In this document: positions 45,124-56,844 of the stretch, in pieces | Numbering within the stretch: position 1 is the stretch's first letter | Layout: the number at the start of each line of letters is the position of its first letter | Assembly (NCBI RefSeq): GCF_963676685.1 | Contig: NC_092346.1 | Coordinates: 41,909,289 to 41,973,288 of the forward strand | From: Mytilus edulis | Lineage: Eukaryota; Mollusca; Bivalvia; Mytilida; Mytilidae | Length of the DNA: 64,000 bases | Direction: 5' to 3' | Program-made: the position numbers and the translations under genes | Notes under the pieces: model-generated | What the model saw: only the letters and a program-made list of their open reading frames with translations | Database searches by the model: none | What the model was told of the DNA's origin: nothing

Positions 45124-45703
45124 GAAAGAATAGGTCCGGTAAGGGCCAATGTTGGCCTCAAATTTCAAGTTCATCTGACGAAAGATGTTTGACACTTTTT
45201 AAACACTTAAGTGTCTATTTTAGTTGATTAAATAAGTTTAAGCAAACAATTTTAATTGATTCAGTCATTTAAATCGCTCCGATTCAAGCTTAAATATGAA
45301 AAATCTACCAAATATGCCAAAATGTCACTTTTAAGACGGTTTTTGTCAAAAATGAATGTGGCCGCATCCGTGTTTCTCCTCGACCTTTATATATGTTATG
45401 TATTATCATCAAATACAACTAACATTTCAATATTAAGAATGAACACAAATGCGGTCACTTTCATTTAAGACGGAAACCGTCCAAAATTTAACTAAGTGAT
45501 AAAATTGTGTAAATTGCAGTAATTTAGCATGACTTAATGATGCTAGTATCCGATATTTGTCCATTGTATTATCAAAAACAGCCATATTTATGTAGCAAAA
45601 GCACTCTGCTTTCTTAGATGTAACTAAAAGTTTACATTTTAACAATTTTGTAAAACTGCTGTTTTAGGGGCCGAAAAGGGATCTTACTGGACCTACTCCT
45701 TTT
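45124..45703 (+). mobile_element. family J element (GGAGTAGGTCC ends), copy 1
   Basis: Left end AATAGGTCCGGTAAGGGCC, right end GGATCTTACTGGACCTACTC. Inside, GAATGTGGCCGCATCCGTG and its inverted partner (ACAAATGCGGTCACTTTCAT) form a secondary hairpin. Uninterrupted at CTTTATATATGTTATGTATT, the site split in copy 4. Confidence 0.65.
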
Positions 45704-45740
45704 TATAGTACATTTGAAGCTTCATTCTATTATTTTTCAG

Positions 45741-46096
45741 TTTATCATTCAATGGATTTTACAGTACAAAGTAAATTACTTGGTTTTGGTAAACCAAAAA
45801 AAGTGAAATCATTATCAGAAGATGAAGCTAGGAATTTGGGGACCAAATTAGTTGGAGAAACATTAGTTTATGGAATATCGGCATCATTTCTGTTATTTGA
45901 ATATAGAAGGTCTTTAAAAAATGATAAGATTAAAGAAAGAAGGAGAAAGGATGAAATAGCAGAAATTCTAAAAAAAATGCATGATAATGAAATGATGACA
46001 GACGATAAAATAAAAAAACTGAAAAGAAAAATTTGTACATTAGAAGACAAAAATCGGAGTTTAGAAAATACAATGTCAGCTCTTAAATCTGAATAA
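45741..46096 (+). CDS. OPA3: OPA3-like protein, exon 2
   Basis: After TTTTTCAG two bases complete codon 44 (Ile), followed by YHSMDFTVQSKLLGFGK, VKSLSEDEARNLGTKLVGE and the hydrophobic stretch TLVYGISASFLLFEYRR. The order matches the human protein (A-Q-x-Y-H, M-G-F, L-x-E-x-x-A-x-x-L-G-x-x-L-x-G-E, E-Y). Residues about 100-161 are a highly charged predicted coiled coil (KIKERRRKDEIAEILKK). The whole protein is 161 residues, normal for the family. Phase, residue order and length all agree, so the two-exon model is firm. An AATAAA lies at 46210, about 115 bases after the stop. Confidence 0.9.
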
Positions 46097-46209
46097 TGTT
46101 CTATACTTCCTATGAAATTTTTTTTTTGGAAGTTAAATTTACAGCATGCATGATTCTCCGAATACTATGATATCCCAAATATCTAAAAAGTAATTATGAT
46201 AAAATTGAG

Positions 46210-46215
46210 AATAAA
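46210..46215 (+). promoter_or_regulatory. candidate polyadenylation signal for the OPA3-like gene
   Basis: First AATAAA after the stop codon. In AT-rich DNA such hexamers are common, so position is the only support. Confidence 0.4.
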
Positions 46216-46786
46216 TAATCTCATCATAGAAAGGATTGGCATTTTCGAAAATAAATCTCCGTTTTTGCTGAAAACAATTTTGTGACACGATTTTTTTCAT
46301 AATTGATGATTTATATTTTTAAAGATGGAGAAAAGAGAATTATTTGTTACTTCTGTTCTTCTGCATTATATCTAAGTTTTTTTTTATTATATACTCCATG
46401 CAAAATACTTTTGGTGCAGGTAAAAAGGAATTATTCTGTTCATCTGTCTGATGGTGTGTCTGTCTGTCTGTCTTCCCATGTGTAATGAAAGTTGGAATTT
46501 TTCACAAGACGGTTAGTTTGTAAACACAGCCTTAAAATGTACGTTATGGGAAATTAATCCCGTCCAACATGTTAAAAGGGAGATAATCGTATTAACTAAC
46601 TGCAATTTCTTATAGCATTGCGGAATGGATAATGAAATTCTCGTGATATAAAGAAATTTTATTTATTTTTGTTTCTTAACGATTCATACCTAGACATAAT
46701 TATATCAATTATGATTTTAAGAATAATTAAAAAAAACAGAAATGTTCATGATAAATTGTCATCTATGCCTAGTTAACATTCATTTT

Positions 46787-47370
46787 AAAGAAGTAGGTCC
46801 AGTAAGACCCCTTTTTGTCCCCAAAATATAGCAGTTTTACAAAATTGTTAAAATGTACACTTTTAGTTATTTCTGGACAGTAGAATGCTTCTGCTTCATA
46901 AATATGGGCTGTTTTTGACAATACAATGCACATATAACTAGCACCATAAAGTCATGCTTAACTACTGAAATCTTCACAATTCTAGCATTTTAGTTAAATT
47001 TTAGACGGTTTTTGTGTAAAACGAAAGTTGCCGCATTCGTGTTCGTCCTTAATATTGAAATTGAAGTTGTATTTTATGATAATACATAACAAATATAAAG
47101 GTTGTGGATGAACACGGATGCGGCCACTTTCATTTTTGACAAAACCCATCTGAAAAGTGACATGTTTCGGCATATTTGGGAGATTTTTCATATTTGAGCT
47201 TGTATCGGAGCATTTTAAATGACTAAATCAGTTAAAATCTTTCACATAAACTATTTGATTTAAATGAAATAGACACTTAAGTGTTTAAAAAGTGGTGAAA
47301 ATCTTTCGAGAGAAGAACCTGAAATTTGAGGCCAAAATCGAAAATCGGTCCTTACCGGACCTACTCCTTT
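46787..47370 (-). mobile_element. family J element, copy 2 (inverted)
   Basis: Minus orientation: starts AAAGAAGTAGGTCCAGTAAG and ends TCCTTACCGGACCTACTCC. The internal GCCGCATTCGTG/CACGGATGCGGC hairpin is retained. Confidence 0.7.
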
Positions 47371-47421
47371 CTGTATGTCTTAACATCATATATCCTGTTA
47401 AGTCTACCGTGTGATTTAATC

Positions 47422-47777
47422 AAAGGAGTAGGTCCGGTAAGGACCGATTTTGGCCTCAAATTTCTGTTTCATCTGACGAAAGATTTTGACCACTTTTTCA
47501 TCACTTAAGTGTCTATTTTATTTGATTCAATTAATTTATGTGAAAGATTTAACCAAAATTTAACCAAAATGCTAGAATTGTGAAGATTTTAGTAATTTAG
47601 CATGACTTAAAGGTGCTAGTACTCGATATATGTACATCGTATTGTCAAAAACAGCCCATATTTATGTAGCAGAAGCATTCTACTGTCCAATAAATAACTA
47701 AAAGTATTCATTTTAACAATTTTGTAAAACTGTTATATTTTGGGGCCAAAAAGGGGTCTTTCTGGACCTACTCCTTT
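47422..47777 (+). mobile_element. family J element, copy 3 (internally deleted)
   Basis: Cleanest ends in the family: AAAGGAGTAGGTCCGGTAAG and TCTGGACCTACTCCTTT. About 220 bp of the centre, including the hairpin, is missing. It lies 51 bp from copy 2 in opposite orientation. Confidence 0.75.
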
Positions 47778-48844
47778 AATTTACAAGGTTTTTTTTTCTT
47801 TCTTCCAAAAGCATGAGAATACATACTAAACGTTGTTATATTCATTTGAATTGTATTGATACATTTTTATAAACGGTATACAGTTAATAATGATCAGGGA
47901 GCAAAGTTAGCATAAACACAATATTAAAAAAACAGTAAGAGAAAAGACCTTAATAATAATTGTATCGTCTCCTTAAGGTGCCATTTTTAGTTCATGATAG
48001 GGCTTAAATGTTTTTTTCGATAATCTTAAGGTTAATTTTCATAGACAAAAGATTCTGATCAATATTTTCGAACGAATATTGCCAAAGTTTTGTTCTACGT
48101 TTTTTATGAACTTGCAAATGCTTACCTCTCGTCAACATCTTAAGGGAAAGAAGTCAATATTATGTATAGATACCAGGTGATGGATACTGGAACTAAAGAG
48201 TTGGAATAACCAAGATATATAGAAAAAATGCATGTTTGTCCGAATTATGTGACCATTCAAAGTCAGGAGCCGATAATGTTTTTTTCGATGAGTTTATTTT
48301 CGTTTTGATTTCTTTTATTGTTTTTTATTAGAAATTATACCGGTTTTCACATTTTGTTAAATTGTTTCATATCTTGCCACACAAAGGCCTTTAATAGATT
48401 AATAAACTGAACGGTTGTTACTTATAGTTGAAAGCTATACGGTGATCTATATATGGGCCATGTTGCTTTCTGGAATATAGTTGGAATATAACCACTGTGT
48501 ATATCATTGTGATAACAAAACAAGAAATTAACACTATAACTCGTGTATACTAGACTATGAAACCACTATATTATAACTTAAATGTTCTTCACAATGGTTT
48601 GATTAAATGGATTGTGAGTGGCAAAATACCAGAGTAAAGACAAATACTAGTAGTTTCATGTTTCGGAGAATTTGTAAACGAAATAAATTATATACTAATA
48701 TCTATAGAAGATTTTGATTTTCTATGCTAGGAGTTATAATTCTTTAGTTTCATATGATTTTGAACAAAAATATGTCGAATAGCTGTAGCTCTTACTGTTC
48801 TTAAAGTTAAAAATGTATAGATGTTACAAAAAAAAAACCTAAAA

Positions 48845-50095
48845 AGTAATGGGTCCTGTAAGGGCCGATTGTGGCCTCAAATTTCAGGTACATCTGATGA
48901 AAGATTTCGGACACATTTTATACACTCAAGTGTCTACTTCAGTAAATTCAATTTGTTTATGTGAATACATTCATCATAGATACCAGGATTAAATTTTGTA
49001 TTTACGTATGTTACTTGTCAGCTATTTTTTTGTCAGAAATGAAAGTGGCCGCATTCGTGTTCACTCTCAACCTTTATATATGTTACTAGAACACACCCGT
49101 GATATCGCGGGTCCGTGACTGAATTAAAATATATAACTATGCGCAAGCCTTATTTTGGTATTAGTATTGTCATCTGATAAAGTCATGCCGATTATAAGAT
49201 ACACATTTTTCTCTGCTTTCAAATCTTTCTGTTTGAACCCGTCGAACTGGAACTTATCAATTATTGGTAATATTAATTATTTGGAAAACAAAAGGTCCTG
49301 GAATGGAGTATTGTCCTATATTAGTTATGAATAAAGTTGAATTCTTTGATTCGCTGTTTTACGTCACGCCCGCTAACAAATTGAAAACTGTACTGACCTA
49401 TACGCCTTATTTTTAGTCACAGATTTTTAGTATTCGTATTGTTATCTTAGAAAGTCTTACTGATCAAAATACTACAATAGGTAGCAATTTGACAATTTAG
49501 TAGTGTCAACCCTGCGATTATGACCCGTGTATTTAGTATATTAATCCTGAATACACCGTTTGGTGGTGCGCCTGTCAGATGCGGAACGTACAGATAAGGT
49601 AATCGGTAACAGGTGAATATACTATTGGTATCGGTATCGGACTGGACCCGGAACTTCTTAATTATTGGCAATATTAATTACGTGGAAAACAAAAGGGCCT
49701 AGAGTGGTGTAATTTTTAATCTACACCTTTGTACTATATTAGCTATATATAAAGTTGAATTCTTTGATTCGTCGTTTTTATGTGATGACGGCTGACAAAT
49801 TGGACCTCGTAATTTTAGTATTATAGATGTATTATCATCAAGTGCAACGTACATTTAAATATTGAGAATGAACACAAATGCGGCCACTTCTATTTAATAC
49901 GGAATCCGTCTAATATTTAACTCAAAAGTTAAAATTGTGATGACATTACACAATTTATGTGTCTTGTATTGTCAAAAACAGGCCATGTTACGTAACAGTA
50001 GTATTTCTTTTTTCTAATAAATAGCTAAAAGTGTACATTTTAACAATTTGGTAAAACTGCTATATTATCGGGCCAAAAAGGGTGCTTTACTAATT
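48845..50095 (+). mobile_element. family J element, copy 4, split by an insertion
   Basis: Left end TAATGGGTCCTGTAAGGGCC; the right end is degraded (GGGCCAAAAAGGGTGC). It contains a scrap of retrozyme sequence (CATCATAGATACCAGGATTA, 48969) and is interrupted at CTTTATATATGTTA by the element at about 49088-49830. Confidence 0.6.
49088..49830. mobile_element. 740-bp element inserted in family J copy 4
   Basis: Starts CTAGAACACACCCGTGATAT, then CGCGGGTCCGTGACTG. It holds two diverged direct repeats of about 420 bp (GGAAAACAAAAGGTCCTGGA at 49284, GGAAAACAAAAGGGCCTAGA at 49683; each followed by AAAGTTGAATTCTTTGATTC) and ends TTTAGTATTATAGA. Its limits are set by comparison with the unsplit copy at 45395. 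Confidence 0.6.
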
Positions 50096-50329
50096 ATGTG
50101 TTGTTTTGAAAAATATTAATGGTCTTTCAGTTTTGCTGATGTGTTTTGTCTACATGCCATATTGTTTTTCTTTGTTGACATAGTTGTTTGTTTTAAAAGT
50201 GATTCAGATTATATACAATCTTGACTGCTTTTCCACTATTTTTGGCATTTTTACCTTTATGTCTGTTTGTTTGTTCACACATAGTTGTCAATTTGTTTGT
50301 GTGAGAAGTTTAGCTAGCTATAGATACAA

Positions 50330-50480
50330 AATGGTAAAAATAACACAAACATCGAACTCCGATGAAAATTCGAAACAGAAAGTCTCTACGCAATTGACAA
50401 AATTAAAAGCTCAAACAGATCAAACGATTGATAACTGTTATATTCTTGACTTAGTACAGGCATTTTCTTAATCAACAATA
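50330..50480 (+). repeat. family H fragment
   Basis: ATTCTTGACTTAGTACAGGC and upstream TCCGATGAAAATTCGAAACA. Truncated on the 3' side. Further copies at 51245-51370 and 51770-51990 in the same orientation. Confidence 0.55.
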
Positions 50481-51769
50481 TACTAAACGAGAGAGATTTG
50501 GGCATTGGGGACATAATTTATGGTACACTTTATTGGTCTAGTCCTGATATATTTATCAAAAGTATAAGATTTAGGGTGGGTATCTGAATAGTGTGTAAGA
50601 GGGAAACGAACCCCACTCAATTTTGTAACCATGCTGATTGATAATGTATATATTATTTAGAAGTTGATAGAAAAAAGTTCAAAAGTAAACATAATCTTTT
50701 TTCTTTAACACTGTTCATACATGGAAACACACAACTCATTTAATGTCGAATTCCTGAATACTGACTCTACCTTATGTCGTTAATATTAAATTAATACAGT
50801 TATACTTTTGATAACTATTATAGTTTATATAGTTAATTTCTTTTCATCATCATACTTTTGAATTAGATTTTTAGCAACCGTACTTAGACTACAAAACGGT
50901 TTTGTCAAACGTATTTTTCAATGCAAGATATTTTGTGCAGTATTACAACGTGCATGGCACCAATATATAACTGTAGCAGATGCGCTTTGGACGGTTAATT
51001 TCAATTACATAAAATCCGTTTGATCATGGCAGTACCAATGTACTGACTATTAGACTTTTGGAATCAACGTTAAATGTAAATTAAGGCAACAATACTATAC
51101 CGGTGTTTAAAGTCTTAAATCAATAGAGAAAAACAATCAAATCCGGGTTATTAACCAAAACCGGAAAAACACATCAACAATAAGAGGAAAACAAAGGAAC
51201 AACAGGTACAACGAAGCGCAACAAAAACGAGCACAAATAGAAACGAAGTATTTGATTACAAATGCCATATTCCTGACTTGGTCCAGGACATTTAAAAAAT
51301 GGTGGTTTGAACCTGGTTTCATGTCATTCCAAACCTCCTGCTTTATGACAATGTTAAAATTGATCACCAAAACACGACATGACAGAAATACAGCACATAC
51401 GCACTCTATAACAGTCACAAACAAATAATATGATAGTCCATACAACTTGCAAATCAAAGAACAACAACGAGCATATTCGACATACGAGTAAAAACACCAC
51501 AGGATATCAAACACAGTGATTCATGCAAAATTTAATGCATCGACTGTACATTTCGACAAAGTCTCTTGAGAGATGCTCGAGGGCAATATATTTAAACTTA
51601 TAAAAGATTGAAGAGCTTACAAATATAAAATGGACAAAAGTAAATGTGAACAAACCAGTGCAAGGAACTATAGCTATTCATGAATGAGATATATATTCCT
51701 AGATATAATACAATTTCCAAAATTTTGTTACATCAAATTAAGATCACATAGTTTATCAAGTACTGATAC

Positions 51770-52300
51770 AACCGCAATTTACAGTCCACAAATAAAGTTG
51801 CTATTCGTAAAATGTTTAAAAAATCTAATCACAAAAAACATATTCCTGACTTGGTACAAGCATTCTTTTATGTAGAAAATGGTCGATTAAACCTGGTTTG
51901 ATAGCTAGCAAAACCTCTCACTTGTATGACAGTCGCATCAAATTCCATATATTGACAACGATGTCTGAACAAAACAAACAGACATAATATGTGAAAATGT
52001 CAAAATTAGTGGTACAGGAGTCAGCATTGTGTTATTATCATCCATTATCTACATAAGAAAATGCATGTACCAATTCAGGAATATAAATAGTTGTTTTCAA
52101 TTCGTTTGATGTGTTTGAGCTTTCGATTTTGTTATTTGATAAGGGACCTTCCGTTTTGAGTTTTCCTCGGAGTTCAGTATTTTTATGATTTGAGTTCTTA
52201 ATCACTATAAAAACAAACAAATATGTAACAAAGAAGCACAAAAAGGCATACATCAAATTTAACAACATCATTCGTTGCTTTTTGGTATACGATTTCATCT
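51770..52300. repeat. two family H copies facing each other
   Basis: Plus copy 51770-51990 (TTCCTGACTTGGTACAAGCA) and minus copy 52055-52290 (ATGTACCAATTCAGGAATAT). The 86-residue ORF on the minus strand is family H sequence, not a gene. Confidence 0.55.
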
Positions 52301-52429
52301 ATTTATGTTTAATCCACTTATAAGTGATTGAACGATTTTAAGTCTTGGGACCAAATTCTAACACTGACAGTCACATGGTTAGGATAACATTAACTGTGAC
52401 ACACTTTTTGTGCAAACTGTATTCACCCT

Positions 52430-53030
52430 AGCTGTTGAGGATAACAAACATTTTTTTTTCATTTGCCCTAAGTACAATGATGTAAGACAGATCCTTCTTG
52501 ATTCCATTAACTCCATTGCTGATAATGTTGATATAAATATTGAATTATTACTTTATGGAAACAGATTATTTTCATAGGATATGAATATTGCTATTTTAAA
52601 ATCTGTTCATAAATATATCAGTGACACTCAACGATTGTTTGAAACTTACTTTTTTTTTGGTTTCATTTAGTTTTATTTATAATTTTTTTCTCCTCCACTT
52701 AAACATTAGTTCATTTTATCCACTAATCAAGCTTAGTGTCTCTTTCAAGCCATATATATATATATTTCTAATGTTTCAAGGTTCTTGAATACATGATGAG
52801 TAATTGCCTATATACCTGAATATACTTTGCATTTAGTAAGTAACACTGTAAACATATATTTGCTCGTTTGTGCTCATAAGAAGCATGCATGTTCCACTAT
52901 ATTGCATTATTTTAAATACAGTTGTTATAATTGAATTATACCTTGAACATGTAATATGGAGAGAGCTTTTATAGGCTGTGCCTGTTGCTCAATCCTTTTC
53001 ATATCTTAATGAATAAAATATGTTTAAAAT
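52430..53030 (+). pseudogene. 3' end of a non-LTR retrotransposon ORF2 and its 3' UTR
   Basis: Codons from about 52434 read AVEDNKHFFFICPKYN, then DVRQILLDSINSIADN and IELLLYGNRLFS, stop, DMNIAILKSVHKYISDTQ. E-D-x-x-H-F-x-x-x-C-P-x-Y-x-x-x-R is the tail found after the reverse transcriptase in many molluscan LINEs. A 350-bp AT-rich 3' UTR ends in AATAAAATATGTTTAAAA. An in-frame stop and 5' truncation make it dead. Confidence 0.6.
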
Positions 53031-53435
53031 CAAAAAAAATAATTAACTGTGACGTAAAATCGCGCGTTAAACGTACATCAGTCGATCAGCATGTTTACGT
53101 CACACAGGTATATATAAAATAACTTTGTCGTTCAAAGTATGAACAGAATATAGTTTTTCTAGGTATATCCTCTGCAGAATCTAAAATTAGAAGTTTCCCT
53201 TGTCCTTCTTGCTGCTTGTGTCTATGATTATTGTGATTTTTTTTTTATAAAAAGGGCCACGTCATTATGTACCAAAGAAGCACAAAAGGTCATACAGACG
53301 AAGCACATTAGCAAAGATGAAAGTTAAGAATACAAAAATAATAGAACAATAACACAATGACGGGATGATTTAGTACAGAGTCGCGTCATATGGATATCAC
53401 CAAATAGTTATCAAAGGGACCAGGCTTATAATTTA

Positions 53436-53482
53436 AAACTCCAGACGGGCGTTTCGTCTACATAAGACTCATCAGTGACACT
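53436..53482 (-). ncRNA. hammerhead ribozyme, solo retrozyme-like remnant
   Basis: On the minus strand: CTGATGA (53475-53469), stem II GTCT...AGAC, GAAA (53455-53452), palindromic stem III ACGCCCGT with triplet GTC, predicted cut between 53444 and 53443. The motif is flanked by retrozyme words (CCTGGTCCCTTTGATAACT). Stem I: GTGTCA upstream against TGGAGT downstream forms only partly. Confidence 0.65.
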
Positions 53483-54319
53483 AAGATCATAATAGTTAGA
53501 CAGCCAAACAAAAACAGACAAACAGTAAACGTAATATTAATAAAGACAAATAAAAGAATATTATAACATGTTATTAAGATGATAAACAACGCCAGTACGC
53601 AGAATCTATACTTCAAGACCATCGTGTATTTTTTGTGAAGTTGATACGGAATATTTATCAATAAGGTCTTGGTACCTTCCGATGAACTGGGTTTTTTTTT
53701 TAGAAAAAGGACGAGACGATCTTAGACATACCCCTGGTTTATCAACTTTCTTCTCAGTCACTGGTGACGTTTTACCATGTCTGAATTGGAGCTGCAAGCT
53801 CTTGAATACCGAATAAGTTTGAAATAGTAAATCCAATATGCAGGTGAAGTCGGTATATTGCTACTTAGGTGGGGGAAATTGATAATTTCAAAATTAAAAT
53901 TGTCTCGTTTGTCATAGATTCTGGTCCTAAAATGACTGTGTATATCTAATTCGATGTGATAAGTCTAAAAATGAGGCGGAGGAAGTCTTGTTGTTGTTAT
54001 TTGAATTTCTAGTTCTGTTGTTTCTCTTATATAATAAACCACTGATAGTTGTCATTTTGAATTTATAGTAAAGCAGGGTTTTTGTTTTTCATGTTAAAGT
54101 ATCGCTGTGACTTTAAGATGAAGAACAGAATAAAAACAGTTTTCCTTTTTGTTTGTTTTTTTCATGAGTGTGTTTGATTCTTTAATTTTTAGTTCTGTTA
54201 GAAATGTGTTTTGCAATACTTTATGTACTACACAATTTTCATGACATGTTTTTATATGTCTCTTTGAATTTTGAAATCAGTCGTGTTTGTTTGTCTGTTT
54301 GAACTTTGAAATCAGTTGT
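53483..54319. other. unassigned
   Basis: AT-rich, with long ORFs lacking any recognisable pattern. No gene supported. Confidence 0.35.
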
Positions 54320-54600
54320 AATTGTATATACGTAATGTTTGTTTACACAGTTTTGACTGCCTGATCCCAAGAATTGTCATGTTTACAAATTATGCCTGTT
54401 TGGTTTGCTCTATAAACCAGGTTTAATCCTCCATTTTCTACATTTGAAAATGCCTGTACCATGTCAGGAATATGACATTTCTTGTCCACTCGTTTTTGAT
54501 GTGTTTTGTTATTTGAATTTGCCATGTGATTATGGACTTTCCGAATTGATTTTCCTCTAAGTTCAGTATTTTTGTGATTTTACTTTTCATTAATGTCCTC
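54320..54600 (-). repeat. family H copy
   Basis: Minus-strand landmarks AACCAGGTTTAATCCTCCAT, TGCCTGTACCATGTCAGGAA and CTCTAAGTTCAGTATTTTTG. Confidence 0.6.
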
Positions 54601-56159
54601 TATATAACGGAATGGTTGGTGACTCTTCATAATTGTCTCATGAGTTGGAGCTGTCTGTTTGTCCTTATCCTCTAGTGGATAAGTAAAATCTTATTGTCGA
54701 ACATAATTTGCTATTGGTAATACCTTGAGTATACCTGCATTGAGGTGGAACGGTAGTATTTACCCTTATAATCAAGTTATTCTCGATTTATCCAAACGCT
54801 TGAATTATGCCCAAAATTTGTGTATATTATTTTTTGGGCTGCAATTTTAGAATTTGGGGGTCCGTATACGTATCAATCTCAGGAAACACGGGAAAGGTTA
54901 ACCGTAACACTGAATAGATACTAAAAAAAACCGGATCACATCATCCATCAAAATTCATTTACTTAAAAAGAGACATACGAACAAATATTTACAGCAAGGA
55001 AAATCGTATGGTCCAAATAACTATACATTGTTACGACACAATATGTGGTGAGTGTAAACCACTTACTATAAATTGATTAGCTAGTTAGTAATTTTATTCA
55101 ACGACGGCTAATATGTACAATAACAAATGCGAAACATGAGCACTAAAGAACTCTTATCATGAAGCTTCATACAAATACAAACAAAATAAAAGGCATGTAA
55201 ATAAAATGAATGCGAAGAATTCTTGAATTCTGGACCTCCAGGGTCATGCACATGAGGAAAATACCTCCATGTACATTTAGTATGAAAACCACCAATCACT
55301 GAAAATATGAAAAATGATATAAAAACTAAAACAAAATTAACTTATTTATTAATTAAACACTAGCATTTAAAAGCAGCAGTTTATAACAACACAAAAGAGC
55401 AGAGCAAAAGGCAAGCAAAGGGAGAAAAATTTAGCTATAAGGTAGCATTGGATAAATACAACTTGAACCGTAATTACATGTTTCCCGCATGCCAGGAATT
55501 TATACACTTTCAAATCAAATCAAATGAAGGCATAGTTCGAAATCCATTATGACGGAAATTCCATTTTTGTACTGCTTCAATCAAATATATAAGATCTTTC
55601 ACCTTAACTTGAGGTTATTGGTATCTCAACTGTGTTCACATTTCTGACATTACATGCATTTTTTAGTAAGCAGCACGTTTTACGTATTTTGTTATTTCTT
55701 TTAAGTATTTTAAAAGCAACTGTGTGCATTCTTCGAGTCTTTAGTGATCGTAGAAATATTAAGTAGTTCTTCATAAGAACTTTGATAGTTATCAGAAGTA
55801 AATTATATTTGTCTTGTAATTTTTCCGTTCAGAAATGCCAAGTTATAGGATAATAACTGAAGTTAGACATTAAATAAATAATATATTGTAAGTTATCTCA
55901 GGCTTTTTAGGTTTTTCCAATTATTTTCTTTTAATTACCTTAAATCCTTTTTAAAATATTTGCAATTGAGGTTTCTTAAATAAATTTGGACTCAAAGTAA
56001 ATTAACCTTAATTTCACATTATATAGAAACACCATTTAAAGCAAGTCGATTGAAAACAAAATTTTATGACTAAATAAATGATTTCCCAATTGCAAACTTT
56101 CCCTTTGTATGTAGCAACATTCTAGCAGTACCTGTATACGGAATATATGTCTACTAATT
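54601..56159. other. unassigned AT-rich sequence
   Basis: No gene, RNA or repeat boundary recognised on either strand. Confidence 0.35.
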
Positions 56160-56445
56160 GATACGATATACTCGGGCTTGGTCGATGCCACTGCTGGTGG
56201 ACGTTTCGTCCCCGAGGGTATCACCAGCCCAGTAGTCAACACTTCGGTGTTGACATGAATATCAATAATGTAGTCATTTTTATAAATTTCCTGTTGACAA
56301 AACTTTATATTTTTCGAAAAACTAAGGATTTTCTTATCCCAGGCATAGATTACCTTAGCCGTATTTGGCACAACGTTTTGGAATTTTGGATCCTCAATGC
56401 TCTTCAACTTTTTACCTGTTTGGCTTTATAAATATTTTGATTTGA

Positions 56446-56489
56446 GCGTCACTGATGAGTCTTATGTAAACGAAACGCGCGTCTGGCGT
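56446..56489 (+). ncRNA. hammerhead ribozyme 1 of the dimer
   Basis: CTGATGA 56452-56458, GAAA 56472-56475, stem III palindrome ACGCGCGT, triplet GTC, predicted cut after 56483. Stem I is GCGTCA (56446-56451) with TGGCGT (56484-56489). Stem II GTCT/AAAC has one C.A mismatch where the copies at 53475 and 62708 have a C-G pair. Confidence 0.8.
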
Positions 56490-56800
56490 ACTAAATTATA
56501 ATCCTGGCACCTTTGATAACTATTTACACCACTGGGTCGATGCCACTGCTGGTGGACGTTTCGTCCCCGAGGGTATCACCAGGCCAGTAGTCAACACTTC
56601 GGTGTTGACATGAATATCAATAATGTAGTCATTTTTATAAATTTCCTGTTGACAAAACTTTATATTTTTCGAAAAACTAAGGATTTTCTTATCCCAGGCA
56701 TAGATTACCTTAGCCGTATTTGGCACAACTTTTTGGAATTTTGGATCCTCAATGCTCTTCAACTTTTTACCTGTTTGGCTTTAAAAATATTTTGATTTGA

Positions 56801-56844
56801 GCGTCACTGATGAGTCTTATGTAAACGAAACGCGCGTCTGGCGT
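56801..56844 (+). ncRNA. hammerhead ribozyme 2 of the dimer
   Basis: Same sequence as the first motif over the core. CTGATGA 56807-56813, GAAA 56827-56830, predicted cut after 56838. Cutting both would release the monomer 56484-56838 (355 nt). Confidence 0.8.

Larger units (their letters stand above)
43950..45740 (+). other. OPA3-like gene intron (1.8 kb)
   Basis: Donor GTAAGA, acceptor TTATTTTTCAG. It holds a family I fragment in minus orientation (about 44275-44420), another at 44795-44950, and a GGAGTAGGTCC-ended element (45124-45703) that ends only 37 bases before the acceptor, so the polypyrimidine tract lies immediately next to the element edge. Confidence 0.75.

Noticed and set aside
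45868-46050. Minus-strand hydrophobic 60-codon ORF
   Set aside because: It is the antisense shadow of the charged coiled-coil region in OPA3-like exon 2.
56036-56762. Two minus-strand ORFs with nearly identical protein sequence, looking like a conserved duplicated gene
   Set aside because: They are the antisense of the two retrozyme units; the identity comes from the tandem repeat, and the plus strand carries the hammerheads.
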